From positions 80,388 to 144,387 of the forward strand of contig JAVHLI010000006.1 in the NCBI GenBank assembly GCA_031082185.1: DNA of 64,000 nt, read 5' to 3'. The stretch is from a bacterium (lineage in GTDB: Bacteria > Sysuimicrobiota > Sysuimicrobiia > Sysuimicrobiales > Humicultoraceae). Both the position numbers and the translations under genes were made by a program. Under the pieces are notes generated by a model that saw only the letters and a list, made by a program, of their open reading frames with translations, was not told where the DNA came from and searched no databases. Positions 16,050 through 23,571 of this stretch are shown piece by piece. Within the stretch, counting starts at the first letter, position 1, and each line of letters begins with the position of its first letter.

Positions 16050-17774
16050 GTGGCGATCCCAGTGACCCAGGGAGACCGGCCCTGGTTCAGGCACTATGAG
16101 CCGGGAGTACCGCGCACGCTGGATTTCCCGTCGCAACCCATCTATGGCTTCCTCGATCAAAGCGCACGCAAGTACCCGAACAACCCGGCCCTGATCCAGG
16201 CCGGCCCCAAGTTTGACAACCGCATCACCTACCGACAACTGGACGACCTCTCCGATCGGTTTGCCAAGGCCTTGATCGAACGCGGTTTCCACCGCGGCGA
16301 CCGGGTGGCGATCATGCTGCCCAACAACCCGCAGTACGTGGTTGCCGCCTACGGCATCTGGAAGGCCGGCGGGATCCTGGTCCAGGTCAACCCCCTCTAC
16401 AAGGGCCGCGACCTCGCCTTTGTCCTCAAGGACTCCGGGGCACGGTTCGCCGTGGCGATCTCTCGGCTCTACAAGGACCTGCACGAGGTCCGGCCGCACA
16501 CCGACCTGCAGACCGTGTTCGTGACGAACGTCCACGACTTCTTCCCTGGGAAATGGCGGCTGCTCTATGGGCTGCTCAAGGCGAAGAAGGAAGGCGACGT
16601 AATGCCAGAGGGGTCCGGCATCGTGCCGTTCCGGGAGGCGCTTCGCGCCCAGCGTCTTGAGCAGAGGCCGGTCATCAGCCCTGATGACGCGGCCGTCCTT
16701 CAGTACACCGGAGGGACCACCGGCATACCCAAGGCCGCCACGCTGACCCACCGCAACGTGGTCTGCAACTGCCTCCAGGCGCGCTCGTGGCTGACCGACC
16801 TGAGGGAGGGCGACGAGCGCCTACTGTCGGTTGTCCCGTTCTTCCACGTCTACGGCCTGACGATCTGCATGAACCTGAGCGTGGCCATCGGTGCGGTCAA
16901 CATCATGCTGCTGATGCGCATGTTCGAGGTGAAGACCGTGGTGGAGGCGGTGCCGAAATACCGTCCCACGATCTTCCCCGGCGTGCCGGCGATGTACCTG
17001 GCGATCAACCAGCTACGCGGCGTCGAGAAGTACAACCTGAAGTCCATACGCGCTTGCGTCTCTGGAGCCGCGTCGCTGCCCGTGGAGGTGCAGCGCCGCT
17101 TCGAGGAGTTGACCGGCGGGCGGCTGGTGGAGGGGTTTGGGATGTCCGAGGCCTCTCCGCTCACCCACGGAAACCCTCTTTACGGCACGCGCAAGGAGGG
17201 CTCCATTGGGATTCCGATTCCCTCCACCGACGCGAAGATCGTTGACGCCGAAACCGGGACCCGCGATCTCCGTCCGGGCGAGATCGGCGAGATGGTCATC
17301 CGCGGCCCGCAGGTAATGAAGGGCTACTGGAACAACCCCGGGGAGACCGACCACACGATCCGGAACGGCTGGCTGTACACCGGCGACATCGCCCGCATGG
17401 ACGACGATGGCTACTTCTACATAGAGGACCGCAAGAAGGACATGGTGAACATCGGCGGCCTCAAGGTCTTCCCGCGCGAGATCGAGGAGGTGCTCTACGA
17501 GCACCCGAGGGTGAGGGACGTGGCCGTGGCCGGGATCCGGCACCGCCTCCGCGGCGAGATGCTGGTCGCCCACATCGTGCCGAAGGAGGCGGGGGACGCG
17601 CGGGCGCTGGCGCGCGAGCTGCGCGACTTCTGCGCGCAGCGCCTGTCGGCCTACAAGGTGCCGCGGCGGTTTGAGATCGTGAGCGAGATCCCCAAGACGC
17701 TGCTCGGCAAGGCACTGCGAAGGGAAATCCGGGAGCGGGAGCAGCTCAGGGACGAGTTGCCGGAGGAAGAGTAG
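16050..17774 (+). CDS. Long-chain fatty acid-CoA ligase (AMP-forming)
   Basis: A 574-residue adenylate-forming enzyme that activates fatty acids via acyl-AMP to acyl-CoA. Motifs: the P-loop YTGGTTGIPKAATLTHRN (about residue 218), GFGMSEASPLTHGNP (A5), YTGDIARMDDDGYFYIEDRKKDM (A7/A8 hinge) and the catalytic C-terminal lysine in GKALRREIRER. The start is GTG at 16050 with GGAGG 7 bases ahead. Length and motifs fit FadD-type ligases. It stands alone between the SRP RNA and signal peptidase, with a hairpin behind it. Chain-length preference cannot be told. Confidence 0.93.
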   Translation: MAIPVTQGDRPWFRHYEPGVPRTLDFPSQPIYGFLDQSARKYPNNPALIQAGPKFDNRITYRQLDDLSDRFAKALIERGFHRGDRVAIMLPNNPQYVVAAYGIWKAGGILVQVNPLYKGRDLAFVLKDSGARFAVAISRLYKDLHEVRPHTDLQTVFVTNVHDFFPGKWRLLYGLLKAKKEGDVMPEGSGIVPFREALRAQRLEQRPVISPDDAAVLQYTGGTTGIPKAATLTHRNVVCNCLQARSWLTDLREGDERLLSVVPFFHVYGLTICMNLSVAIGAVNIMLLMRMFEVKTVVEAVPKYRPTIFPGVPAMYLAINQLRGVEKYNLKSIRACVSGAASLPVEVQRRFEELTGGRLVEGFGMSEASPLTHGNPLYGTRKEGSIGIPIPSTDAKIVDAETGTRDLRPGEIGEMVIRGPQVMKGYWNNPGETDHTIRNGWLYTGDIARMDDDGYFYIEDRKKDMVNIGGLKVFPREIEEVLYEHPRVRDVAVAGIRHRLRGEMLVAHIVPKEAGDARALARELRDFCAQRLSAYKVPRRFEIVSEIPKTLLGKALRREIREREQLRDELPEEE

Positions 17775-17778
17775 CGTA

Positions 17779-17796
17779 AGGGGCCACCCGGCCCCT
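17779..17796. terminator. Hairpin between convergent acyl-CoA ligase and signal peptidase genes
   Basis: A perfect 7-bp stem, AGGGGCC then ACCC loop then GGCCCCT, lies 5 bases after the ligase stop. It is symmetrical and could act for both strands. No T-run follows, so termination efficiency is uncertain. Confidence 0.55.
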
Positions 17797-17821
17797 GGTA
17801 CGCGCGCCGCCTGTGCTGCGG

Positions 17822-18394
17822 TTACCTGTTCCGCAGCATCCGGACCCGCTGCGGCGGCCAGTAGATCAGCGACGCCTGCCCGACCACCTGTGCTCGGCTG
17901 AGGAAGCCGAAGGCCCTGCTGTCCTCGCTGTTGTTGCGGTTGTCCCCCAGGACGAAGAACGAGCCCGCAGGCACGGTCTCCGGCCCGTGATCACCCGACG
18001 GGGCGCCGTTCACGTACATCTCCTCGACCGCGGTGCCGTTGACGTGCAGGTGGCCGCTCTTGATCTCTACCGTGTCGCCCGGGACTGCGACGACCCGTTT
18101 GATGTAGTTGCGGCCTGGGTCGCGGGGATAGCGCAGCACGATCACGTCGCCCCGCTGGGGTTCGCGGATCCGGTATATGAGTTTGTTGACCAGCACCCGG
18201 TCGTGCGGCAGCAGGGTGGGTTCCATTGAGTACTGCTCGACCTGGAAGGCCTGCGCCACGCCGACCATTACCAGTTGGGCCAGCACAAACGCGACCACAA
18301 GCGTTTTGGCGAAGTCGAGCGCACCTCGGCCCGCGCGGCGCCAGTCTACGGGGAGCCGGCCAAACCATTCTCGGAGCCGTGTGAGCATCCTCAA
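17822..18394 (-). CDS. lepB: Signal peptidase I
   Basis: A 190-residue membrane serine protease that removes signal peptides of exported proteins. One membrane helix (about residues 30-50) is followed by the nucleophile Ser56 in QYSMEPTL and the general base Lys99 in NYIKRVVAVPGD. The last conserved box is GDNRNNSEDSR. The short length and single transmembrane helix are as in Gram-positive-type SipS proteins. Its start lies close to the tRNA-Ser gene. It serves the several secreted receptors in this window. Confident. Confidence 0.96.
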   Translation of the reverse strand: MRMLTRLREWFGRLPVDWRRAGRGALDFAKTLVVAFVLAQLVMVGVAQAFQVEQYSMEPTLLPHDRVLVNKLIYRIREPQRGDVIVLRYPRDPGRNYIKRVVAVPGDTVEIKSGHLHVNGTAVEEMYVNGAPSGDHGPETVPAGSFFVLGDNRNNSEDSRAFGFLSRAQVVGQASLIYWPPQRVRMLRNR

Positions 18395-18446
18395 TACCCT
18401 AATGCCCTGCGTTGCGTTACCAGGTCATCCGGTGTGCACGATGATG

Positions 18447-18541
18447 TGGCGGAGGGGGTGGGATTTGAACCCACGAGGCAGGTTTGTAGCCCGCCTACAC
18501 GCTCTCCAGGCGTGCCGATTCAACCACTCTCGCACCCCTCC
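18447..18541 (-). tRNA. tRNA-Ser(GGA)
   Basis: Minus-strand tRNA of 92 nt plus an encoded CCA. The acceptor stem GGAGGGG pairs with CCCCTCC, with discriminator G. The anticodon stem is CACGC/GCGTG around loop CTGGAGA, giving anticodon GGA, which reads UCC/UCU. The long variable arm and GGTTCAAATCC T-arm are typical of class II serine tRNAs. Confidence 0.96.
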
Positions 18542-18586
18542 GGAGCCCAATCCAGTATACCCGGTTTCGCCGCGCGTGACACCGGC

Positions 18587-19273
18587 CTAGTGCTCCCCCT
18601 CCACGGGGGGTGCGAAGCGGTACCCAAACCCCCGAGCGGTCACGATGATCGCCGGCTCAGCAGGGTCTCGCTCGATCTTGGCGCGCAGCATGTGGACGTA
18701 TTTCTTGACGTCCTCTGCTGCCGCGGCATCGCGGTCCGGCCAGATCGCAGCCAGGATCTCCTCGGTGGGGAACACCCTGCCCGGCCGGGACGCCAGCAGG
18801 CGCAGCAGCTCATACTCCTTGGGCGAGAGAGCCACCGGAAGGCCCCGGACCGTTACCTCCTTGCGTTCGTCGTCCAGGGTCACCTCGGCGGTCCGGATCA
18901 CCCTCGGGGCAGACGCCCGGCAGCGGCGCATCACCGCCTGGATGCGCGCATCCAGCTCGCGCAGATCAAATGGCTTGGTGATGTAATCGTCGGCGCCTGA
19001 CTCCAGCCCGGCGATCTTGTCCCTGGCGCTGTCGAGCACGGTCACCATGATCACCGGCGCCTGGCTGAACTTCCGCAGCGCCTCCAGCACCCCCCAGCCG
19101 TCCATCACCGGCAGGTTGACGTCGAGCAGCACCAGGTCCGGATTTCCTGCGCCGGCGGCCTCCAGCGCCCGGGCGCCGTCCCCGGCAGACGCCACATCGT
19201 GGCCCTTGGCGCGCAGGTACCGAACCAGGAGGTCCCTGGATCGAGCATCGTCCTCAACGACCAGGATTCTCAT
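18587..19273 (-). CDS. OmpR-family response regulator
   Basis: A 228-residue two-component transcription factor. The receiver domain (about 1-120) has the acidic pocket Glu7-Asp8-Asp9, phosphorylation site Asp51 in LLDVNLPVMDG, and the Lys of ITKPFDLRELDAR. The C-terminal winged helix (about 130-225) has LSPKEYELLRLLASRPGRVFP and the recognition part VKKYVHMLRAKIE. It overlaps its kinase gene by 4 bp (ATGA), so they form a cognate pair. The target genes are unknown; no convincing direct repeat was found nearby. Confidence 0.95.
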   Translation of the reverse strand: MRILVVEDDARSRDLLVRYLRAKGHDVASAGDGARALEAAGAGNPDLVLLDVNLPVMDGWGVLEALRKFSQAPVIMVTVLDSARDKIAGLESGADDYITKPFDLRELDARIQAVMRRCRASAPRVIRTAEVTLDDERKEVTVRGLPVALSPKEYELLRLLASRPGRVFPTEEILAAIWPDRDAAAAEDVKKYVHMLRAKIERDPAEPAIIVTARGFGYRFAPPVEGEH

Positions 19274-20718
19274 GCCCCATCTCCTGCCGGCATGGTGAAG
19301 GCCGGCAGGGTGAAGGTGAACCGCGTGCCGCCTCCGGATGCGCGCTCGAACCAGACCCGCCCTCCGTGGAGCTCGACGTAGCGCTTCACCACCGCCAGTC
19401 CCAGGCCGATGCCGTCAATCTCGCGACGCGCCGGGTGCCCCGCCCGCTGGAACGGTTCGAAGACCTCGTGCTCGTGTCCCTTTGGGATGCCGGTTCCGGT
19501 GTCGGTCACCTCGAAGACGGCCAGCCCGTCACGGTTCGCGGCCGTTACCGTTATCTTCCCCTGCTCGGTGTACTTCATGGCATTGTGCAGCAGGTTGATG
19601 AGAATCTGCCGGAGCATGGTTTCGTCTGCCAGCACGGTCGCCGTGCCGGCGACTTCCACCGTCAGGCCCTTCTGGCGCGCGAGGTGTGCGACGTTCTGAC
19701 ATGCCTGCTCGATGACCACCGCCGCGTCTACGCGGCCGGCTTGGGGCTGGATCCCGCCCGCCTCCAGCGCCGAGTAGCGCAGGATGCCCTCGATCAGGTG
19801 CAGGAGGTGGTCGCCGGCGGCCAGCAGCGCCTCCAGGTCCCTGCGCTGCGCCTGGGTGATCGGACCGTCTATCTCCTCCAGCAGCAGTTGCGCATAGGCA
19901 CGCACCGCGTGCAGCGGGGTCTTCAACTCGTGGCTCATCGCCGCGGTGAACTCGTCCTTGATCTGGTTGGCCTTCCGGAGTGCTTCGTTGACGCGTGCCA
20001 GCTCCTGGTCACGCGCCTCGATCGCGGAGGCCATGGTGTTGAACTCGTCGGCCAACAGTTCCAGCTCGTCCCCGCCCCCAGTCTCCACGCGCGCGGAGTA
20101 GTCGCCCCGGCGGATCAGGCGTATCACCGTGTTCATGCGGGCCAGCGGCCCAAGGATCGCGCGCCGCAGGGCGAACGCGGCCGCCACGCCGCCGCCGGCC
20201 ATCAGCAGGCTGGCCAGGAGAATCCGCTCGGTCTCCGCCCGGATGCGGGCGTGTACGTCTGCAAGGGGAAACCCAATGCGCACGTAGGTCTGCCGGTCGA
20301 GCGGGTAGTCGGGGACCGCCCTGAAGATATCTAGGTACGCGGTGCCGCCCCGGGTCCTGCGCTCCTCCACGGCGAACGGCCGCGTCAGCGGGCCGGCAGG
20401 GACCGCCAGCGCGTAGCGGCCGTCGGTGAAGCGCACCTCGCCGTCCCGGATGATCTGCGCGTAGAGGACCGTTCCTGCCACGAGCCGTCGTGTGAGCCGG
20501 CTGGAGGTGGGCGCCTCCGAAAGGCCCTCGGGCGTGGGAAGAAACCGGGAGGCGTCGCGAGCCAGTTCCTCGGCGACGCCCTTCGCCCGGAGTCGCACCT
20601 GCTCCAGCAGGGCCCTTTGCAGCCGATAGGCGGCCAGCGTTCCGAACGTGGCGGCGAAGAGCACCGACAGTCCCACGAACGCCAGGACGAACTTGCCACC
20701 GAGGCTGAGCCTGGTCAC
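19270..20718 (-). CDS. Sensor histidine kinase (HAMP-HisKA-HATPase)
   Basis: A 482-residue membrane kinase. Helix 1 (about residues 10-31) and helix 2 (about 166-185) enclose an extracytoplasmic sensor of about 130 residues. A HAMP domain follows (PLARMNTVIRLIRRGDYSAR). The phospho-acceptor is His263 in MSHELKTPLHAVRAYAQ. The N box is NLLHNAMKYT, and the G1 and G2 boxes read DTGTGIPKG and GIGLGLAVVKRYVELHGG. It is cotranscribed with the OmpR regulator downstream. The ligand is unknown. A TATACT hexamer at 20723-20728 (minus) may be a -10 for the pair, but no -35 is seen. Confidence 0.94.
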   Translation of the reverse strand: MTRLSLGGKFVLAFVGLSVLFAATFGTLAAYRLQRALLEQVRLRAKGVAEELARDASRFLPTPEGLSEAPTSSRLTRRLVAGTVLYAQIIRDGEVRFTDGRYALAVPAGPLTRPFAVEERRTRGGTAYLDIFRAVPDYPLDRQTYVRIGFPLADVHARIRAETERILLASLLMAGGGVAAAFALRRAILGPLARMNTVIRLIRRGDYSARVETGGGDELELLADEFNTMASAIEARDQELARVNEALRKANQIKDEFTAAMSHELKTPLHAVRAYAQLLLEEIDGPITQAQRRDLEALLAAGDHLLHLIEGILRYSALEAGGIQPQAGRVDAAVVIEQACQNVAHLARQKGLTVEVAGTATVLADETMLRQILINLLHNAMKYTEQGKITVTAANRDGLAVFEVTDTGTGIPKGHEHEVFEPFQRAGHPARREIDGIGLGLAVVKRYVELHGGRVWFERASGGGTRFTFTLPAFTMPAGDGA

Positions 20719-20752
20719 GCCCCCAGTATATTACGCCGCAGCCGTTCCCTCT

Positions 20753-21661
20753 CTAGCGGTCCGCCGCGATCTGGACGATCTTCCTGGCCGAATCGAGCAT
20801 CCTGAGCACGGCCTCCATGGTATCAGAGGCCTGTTCGGAGGCGTGGTTTGGATCCACGCCGCCCTCCTGGATGTATCCCTGCCGCCGGTTCACGATCGTC
20901 CCCAGCGCCCCTGAGGCCTGCCTGATCGCCCGGCTAACCAGCTCGGCGGCCTGTTCCTCAGGGCGCATGCCGCGGGTGCCCAGCACGCCGGTCGGGCCGA
21001 CCATGGCGACGATCTCGGCTCCGGCGGACGCCGGCGCCGGTTGGGGCGCGACCCCGGTGCCGGATCCGGCCTGGGCCACGAGTTCGGCATGCTTCCGCGC
21101 GCTGGCTTCAATCTGTCGCTGCACCGCGGCGATCCACTGCACCTCGGCCGCCTCGCGGATGACGCGGGCCTCGATAAGCAGCGGCCTGATACCCTTGTAG
21201 CCGTCACCGTTGCCTGCCTGCGCCACGCGCTGGAAGCTGGGATCCGCGGAGCCCGCCAGCAGGTTGATTGTTTCCTGGATGTAACGCTGCTGCGCGTCGG
21301 CGTCCAGCGCGGTGACCGCCAACTTGGCCTGCGCGGCCGCGCGATCAATCTCGGCCAGGGCGGAGGCCAGCGCGGTTTTGTCAACCACCAGGACCGGGAG
21401 CGGCTCCTCCGCGGCCGCGGCCTGCTCAGATGCCTGGGCGGTCTGGTCCGGCTGCGCGGAAGGCTGATTCTGCGCCACCAGCGTCTTCTGTGGGACCGCC
21501 GCCGGGTCGGTCGCGGGCGGCACCACGGCCTCCTCCTCGGTGGGCGTGCTCAGAAACTTCACCGGTAGCTGCGTCACGCCGGTCAGGGCCAGCCCGGCCG
21601 TTGTCAGGATCGCTATGGGAATCAACGCCAGCAACGTCCTCTTGATAATCGCGCCGAACAT
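20753..21661 (-). CDS. Secreted or membrane-anchored Ala/Gln-rich protein of unknown function
   Basis: A 302-residue protein. The ATG at 21661 is chosen because GGAGGTG lies 6 bases ahead. The first 28 residues (FGAIIKRTLLALIPIAILTTAGLAL) are an export signal or anchor. A low-complexity Pro/Gln/Ala region follows to about residue 90. Then two helical parts come: SALAEIDRAAAQAKLAVTALDADAQQRYIQETINLLAG, and a C-terminal helical pair with AVLRMLDSARKIVQIAADR. The pattern resembles secreted helical bundle proteins found beside two-component systems. I do not recognise a family. It is 35 bp upstream of the kinase on the same strand and could be cotranscribed with it as a periplasmic partner. Confidence 0.65.
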   Translation of the reverse strand: MFGAIIKRTLLALIPIAILTTAGLALTGVTQLPVKFLSTPTEEEAVVPPATDPAAVPQKTLVAQNQPSAQPDQTAQASEQAAAAEEPLPVLVVDKTALASALAEIDRAAAQAKLAVTALDADAQQRYIQETINLLAGSADPSFQRVAQAGNGDGYKGIRPLLIEARVIREAAEVQWIAAVQRQIEASARKHAELVAQAGSGTGVAPQPAPASAGAEIVAMVGPTGVLGTRGMRPEEQAAELVSRAIRQASGALGTIVNRRQGYIQEGGVDPNHASEQASDTMEAVLRMLDSARKIVQIAADR

Positions 21662-21794
21662 GCCAACACCTCCGTGTGGTGCGGTTCTGCACTGGCGCAA
21701 GTCTGTCACCCGAGCTCGGAGGAGGCCATGCAAGCGGGGTTCCCGCTGGGTTGAAATTCGGTCAAGGCCGGCCGGGCAGTCGCGCGCTGTCGTA

Positions 21795-22192
21795 GGCCGG
21801 TAATCCTGTTACCCTAACGGATGATCCGCTGGAGGGATGTGCCTATCCCGGGATGGCTGCTTGCCGTTTCCAGGAAGCGGGGTCGTGGGATATCGCGTGC
21901 ACTCACGGGACCGCTCCCGGAGCCATCCCGAGGGCTGCGTCCCTCGCGGGAGCTGCTCGGCCAGGGTGAGCGGGGTGCGGAAATCGCGGTGGAAGGTCCC
22001 GTGGAAGTTAGTGTACGCCGCCGAGGACCTGGCCCGTGGCGTCATCGATGGCGGCGTGGAGCATGAGACGCGGCCCGCGATCTTCGAGCCAGGGGTGGTG
22101 ACTGCCACAGCCTGCAAGGTAATCGTCTCCCTAGTCATGCTCCCAGGGTGACATATTCATTGGCCCGTTGGCTGGTGACAAAGTCATTGACC
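21795..22192. mobile_element. Decayed insertion sequence remnant (DDE transposase, ISNCY/IS1202-like)
   Basis: At the right side, two related 18-bp direct repeats (GTGACATATTCATTGGCC at 22148 and GTGACAAAGTCATTGACC at 22175) have the form of IS terminal transposase-binding repeats. At the left, GGCCGGTAATCCTGTTACCC (21795-21814) matches the inverse of the first repeat plus its leading GG at 13 of 20 positions, so it is a worn inverted end. Between them are transposase fragments in several frames. About 400 bp remains of an element that was probably well above 1 kb. The family name is tentative. Confidence 0.7.
21900..22138 (-). pseudogene. Transposase remnant, several frames and internal deletions
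   Basis: Three minus-strand fragments are seen. The first is MTRETITLQ at 22138, a typical transposase start. The second is WLEDRGPRLMLHAAIDDATG, in another frame (22094 to the stop near 22008), which carries the DDATG motif of integrase-fold transposases. The third is the following GTFHRDFRTPLTLAEQL in a third frame. In an intact protein these segments are separated by well over 100 residues, so the copy has lost internal DNA and is dead. Confidence 0.75.
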
Positions 22193-22215
22193 TATCACAC
22201 ATGGCGTGTGGGAAC

Positions 22216-22244
22216 TTGCCAGACCTCATCCAAGGCGATAGAAT
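22216..22244 (+). promoter_or_regulatory. Sigma-70-type promoter giving an apparently leaderless transcript
   Basis: TTGCCA (22216-22221) and TAGAAT (22239-22244) are 17 bp apart. The expected transcription start, about 7 bp downstream, falls at 22251, 3 bases before the ATG at 22254 of the nucleotidyltransferase gene. No Shine-Dalgarno is present there, which agrees with a leaderless or near-leaderless mRNA. Confidence 0.65.
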
Positions 22245-22284
22245 GTACACGAAATGCGTACACGTGTACATAAAAAGCGTACAC
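22244..22284. promoter_or_regulatory. GTACAC palindrome cluster over the transcription and translation start
   Basis: GTACAC occurs at 22245, 22258 and 22279, and GTGTAC at 22264. The middle two form the perfect 12-bp palindrome GTACACGTGTAC (22258-22269). The cluster lies from the -10 element to codon 10 of the following gene, an ideal site for repression by the wHTH part of that gene's own product. Autoregulation is inference. Confidence 0.6.
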
Positions 22285-22919
22285 CCGGACAGCCCCCGTG
22301 CCTGCCCTCACCGCGCCCGCTTGACGCGCTGGTCTCCAAGCCGGCGGTTCGACTGCTCCGCCACCTGGTAACCCATCCCTCCGCGATCACCGGTCGCCAG
22401 CTCGCCAGCGCCGCGGGGGTCCACCACTCTGTCGCACGTCAGGTCTTGGAACGGCTGACCCAAGAGGGTGTGATCGAGCGACGCCGCGCCGGGAGGGCGT
22501 ATCTCTACTCCCTGAACCGCGACCGCTACGTCGTTACCGAGATTCTGGAGCCGGCCTTCCGCAGCGAGGCGCGATGGTTTGAGCGACTCGGTGAAGAGAT
22601 CCTAGCAGCTCTCCGATCGTCAGCGGAGTCCGTCGTCCTGTACGGCAGTTGGGCCCGCGAGGCGGCAACGCCGCGTAGCGATGTTGACCTTCTGCTGGTG
22701 GTGACAGATGAGGCCGCACGCGAGACCGTTGGGGGGCGCGTCGACGAACTTCGCGGGCGCCTCGGCGAGCGGTTCGGCCGATTCATCTCAATGATGGTGA
22801 TGACGGCCGAAGAGGTACGGGCGAAGCTAGGGGCCGGCGATCAACTGGTGCGGTCGATCGTGAGCGAAGGGCGGGTGCTGGCCGGACGCAGTCTTGCGGA
22901 GATCGCCGTCGGTGGCTAA
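22254..22919 (+). CDS. Winged-helix plus nucleotidyltransferase (MNT-type) protein
   Basis: A 221-residue protein. Residues 28-92 form a winged helix (AVRLLRHLVTHPSAITGRQLASAAG, then a wing with RRRAGRAYLYSLN). Residues 125-200 form a minimal nucleotidyltransferase with the canonical GS..R..SDVDLLLV pattern (Gly131-Ser132, catalytic Asp143 and Asp145). Such MNT enzymes modify partner HEPN toxins by AMP addition (MntA/HepT systems); the added wHTH suggests autoregulation. The next gene, overlapping by 8 bp, encodes a HEPN-like protein. The start at 22254 is the only in-frame ATG and lies 3 bp from the predicted transcription start. Confidence 0.85.
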   Translation: MRTRVHKKRTPGQPPCLPSPRPLDALVSKPAVRLLRHLVTHPSAITGRQLASAAGVHHSVARQVLERLTQEGVIERRRAGRAYLYSLNRDRYVVTEILEPAFRSEARWFERLGEEILAALRSSAESVVLYGSWAREAATPRSDVDLLLVVTDEAARETVGGRVDELRGRLGERFGRFISMMVMTAEEVRAKLGAGDQLVRSIVSEGRVLAGRSLAEIAVGG

Positions 22920-23571
22920 GCGCGAATCTACGGGTCGGCCGACGGTCCCAACACGCGACACGGCGCGGATTCAGGGCGCGAATTACCTGAAGAAGGCTGA
23001 GGGTCATCTCGCGCAGGCGCTCGAAGCGGCGGCGGCAAGCCGGTGGGATACGGCCGTTCTCCTGTCGGTCCACGCCGGGATCTCCGCAGCCGACGCTGCG
23101 TGCGTCGCAGAACACTGCGTCCGGTCGATCAGCCCGGCGCACATGGACCAGGTCAGGCTAATTCGCCAGTTGTTTCCCGGGGACGATGAAGCCAAGAAGG
23201 CATCAAGTCACCTGGCGGCGCTGCTTGATCGCAAGAATACGGTGGAGTACGAAGGGCGCCTGTGTCGGGTGCATGACGCGGAAGCCGCGATCAAGCACGC
23301 AGAGCGACTGGTGGCATGGGCACGTAAGATCTGCCCCCACACTTGCTATCGCGGCCCTGACAGCCTCCCTCTTACGTTGAGCGCTTCATCTCTGCGCCGT
23401 ATCCTGCCCGGCTTTCCGCCACCGCCAGCCGGAGCTCGGGCGCGGCTTCGGCGGCGCCGATCGCTTCGATCAGCAGCTGCGCGTCCGCGCGCGGGAGTTC
23501 GAGCGCAGAGGTCTGTAGGGCCGTTCCCCACTTCTCGTCCTTGCGCGCCAGGAAGCCGAGCCGCGGGATGA
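22912..23571 (+). CDS. HEPN-domain protein, partner of the nucleotidyltransferase
   Basis: A 219-residue frame starting at GTG, overlapping the MNT gene by 8 bp. Residues 20-142 are a HEPN-type helical bundle (ANYLKKAEGHLAQALEAAAASRWDTAVLLSVHAGISAAD). Where HepT toxins have the R-x4-H-x-Y RNase/AMP-acceptor motif, this protein has RKNTVEY (Arg107 to Tyr113), with Glu in place of His. It may therefore lack RNase activity or belong to another HEPN branch. The last 75 residues are Arg/Pro-rich and lie antisense to the PLD-EVE gene, 200 bp of overlap, so they are probably read-through rather than a domain. Confidence 0.75.
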   Translation: MAKRESTGRPTVPTRDTARIQGANYLKKAEGHLAQALEAAAASRWDTAVLLSVHAGISAADAACVAEHCVRSISPAHMDQVRLIRQLFPGDDEAKKASSHLAALLDRKNTVEYEGRLCRVHDAEAAIKHAERLVAWARKICPHTCYRGPDSLPLTLSASSLRRILPGFPPPPAGARARLRRRRSLRSAAARPRAGVRAQRSVGPFPTSRPCAPGSRAAG

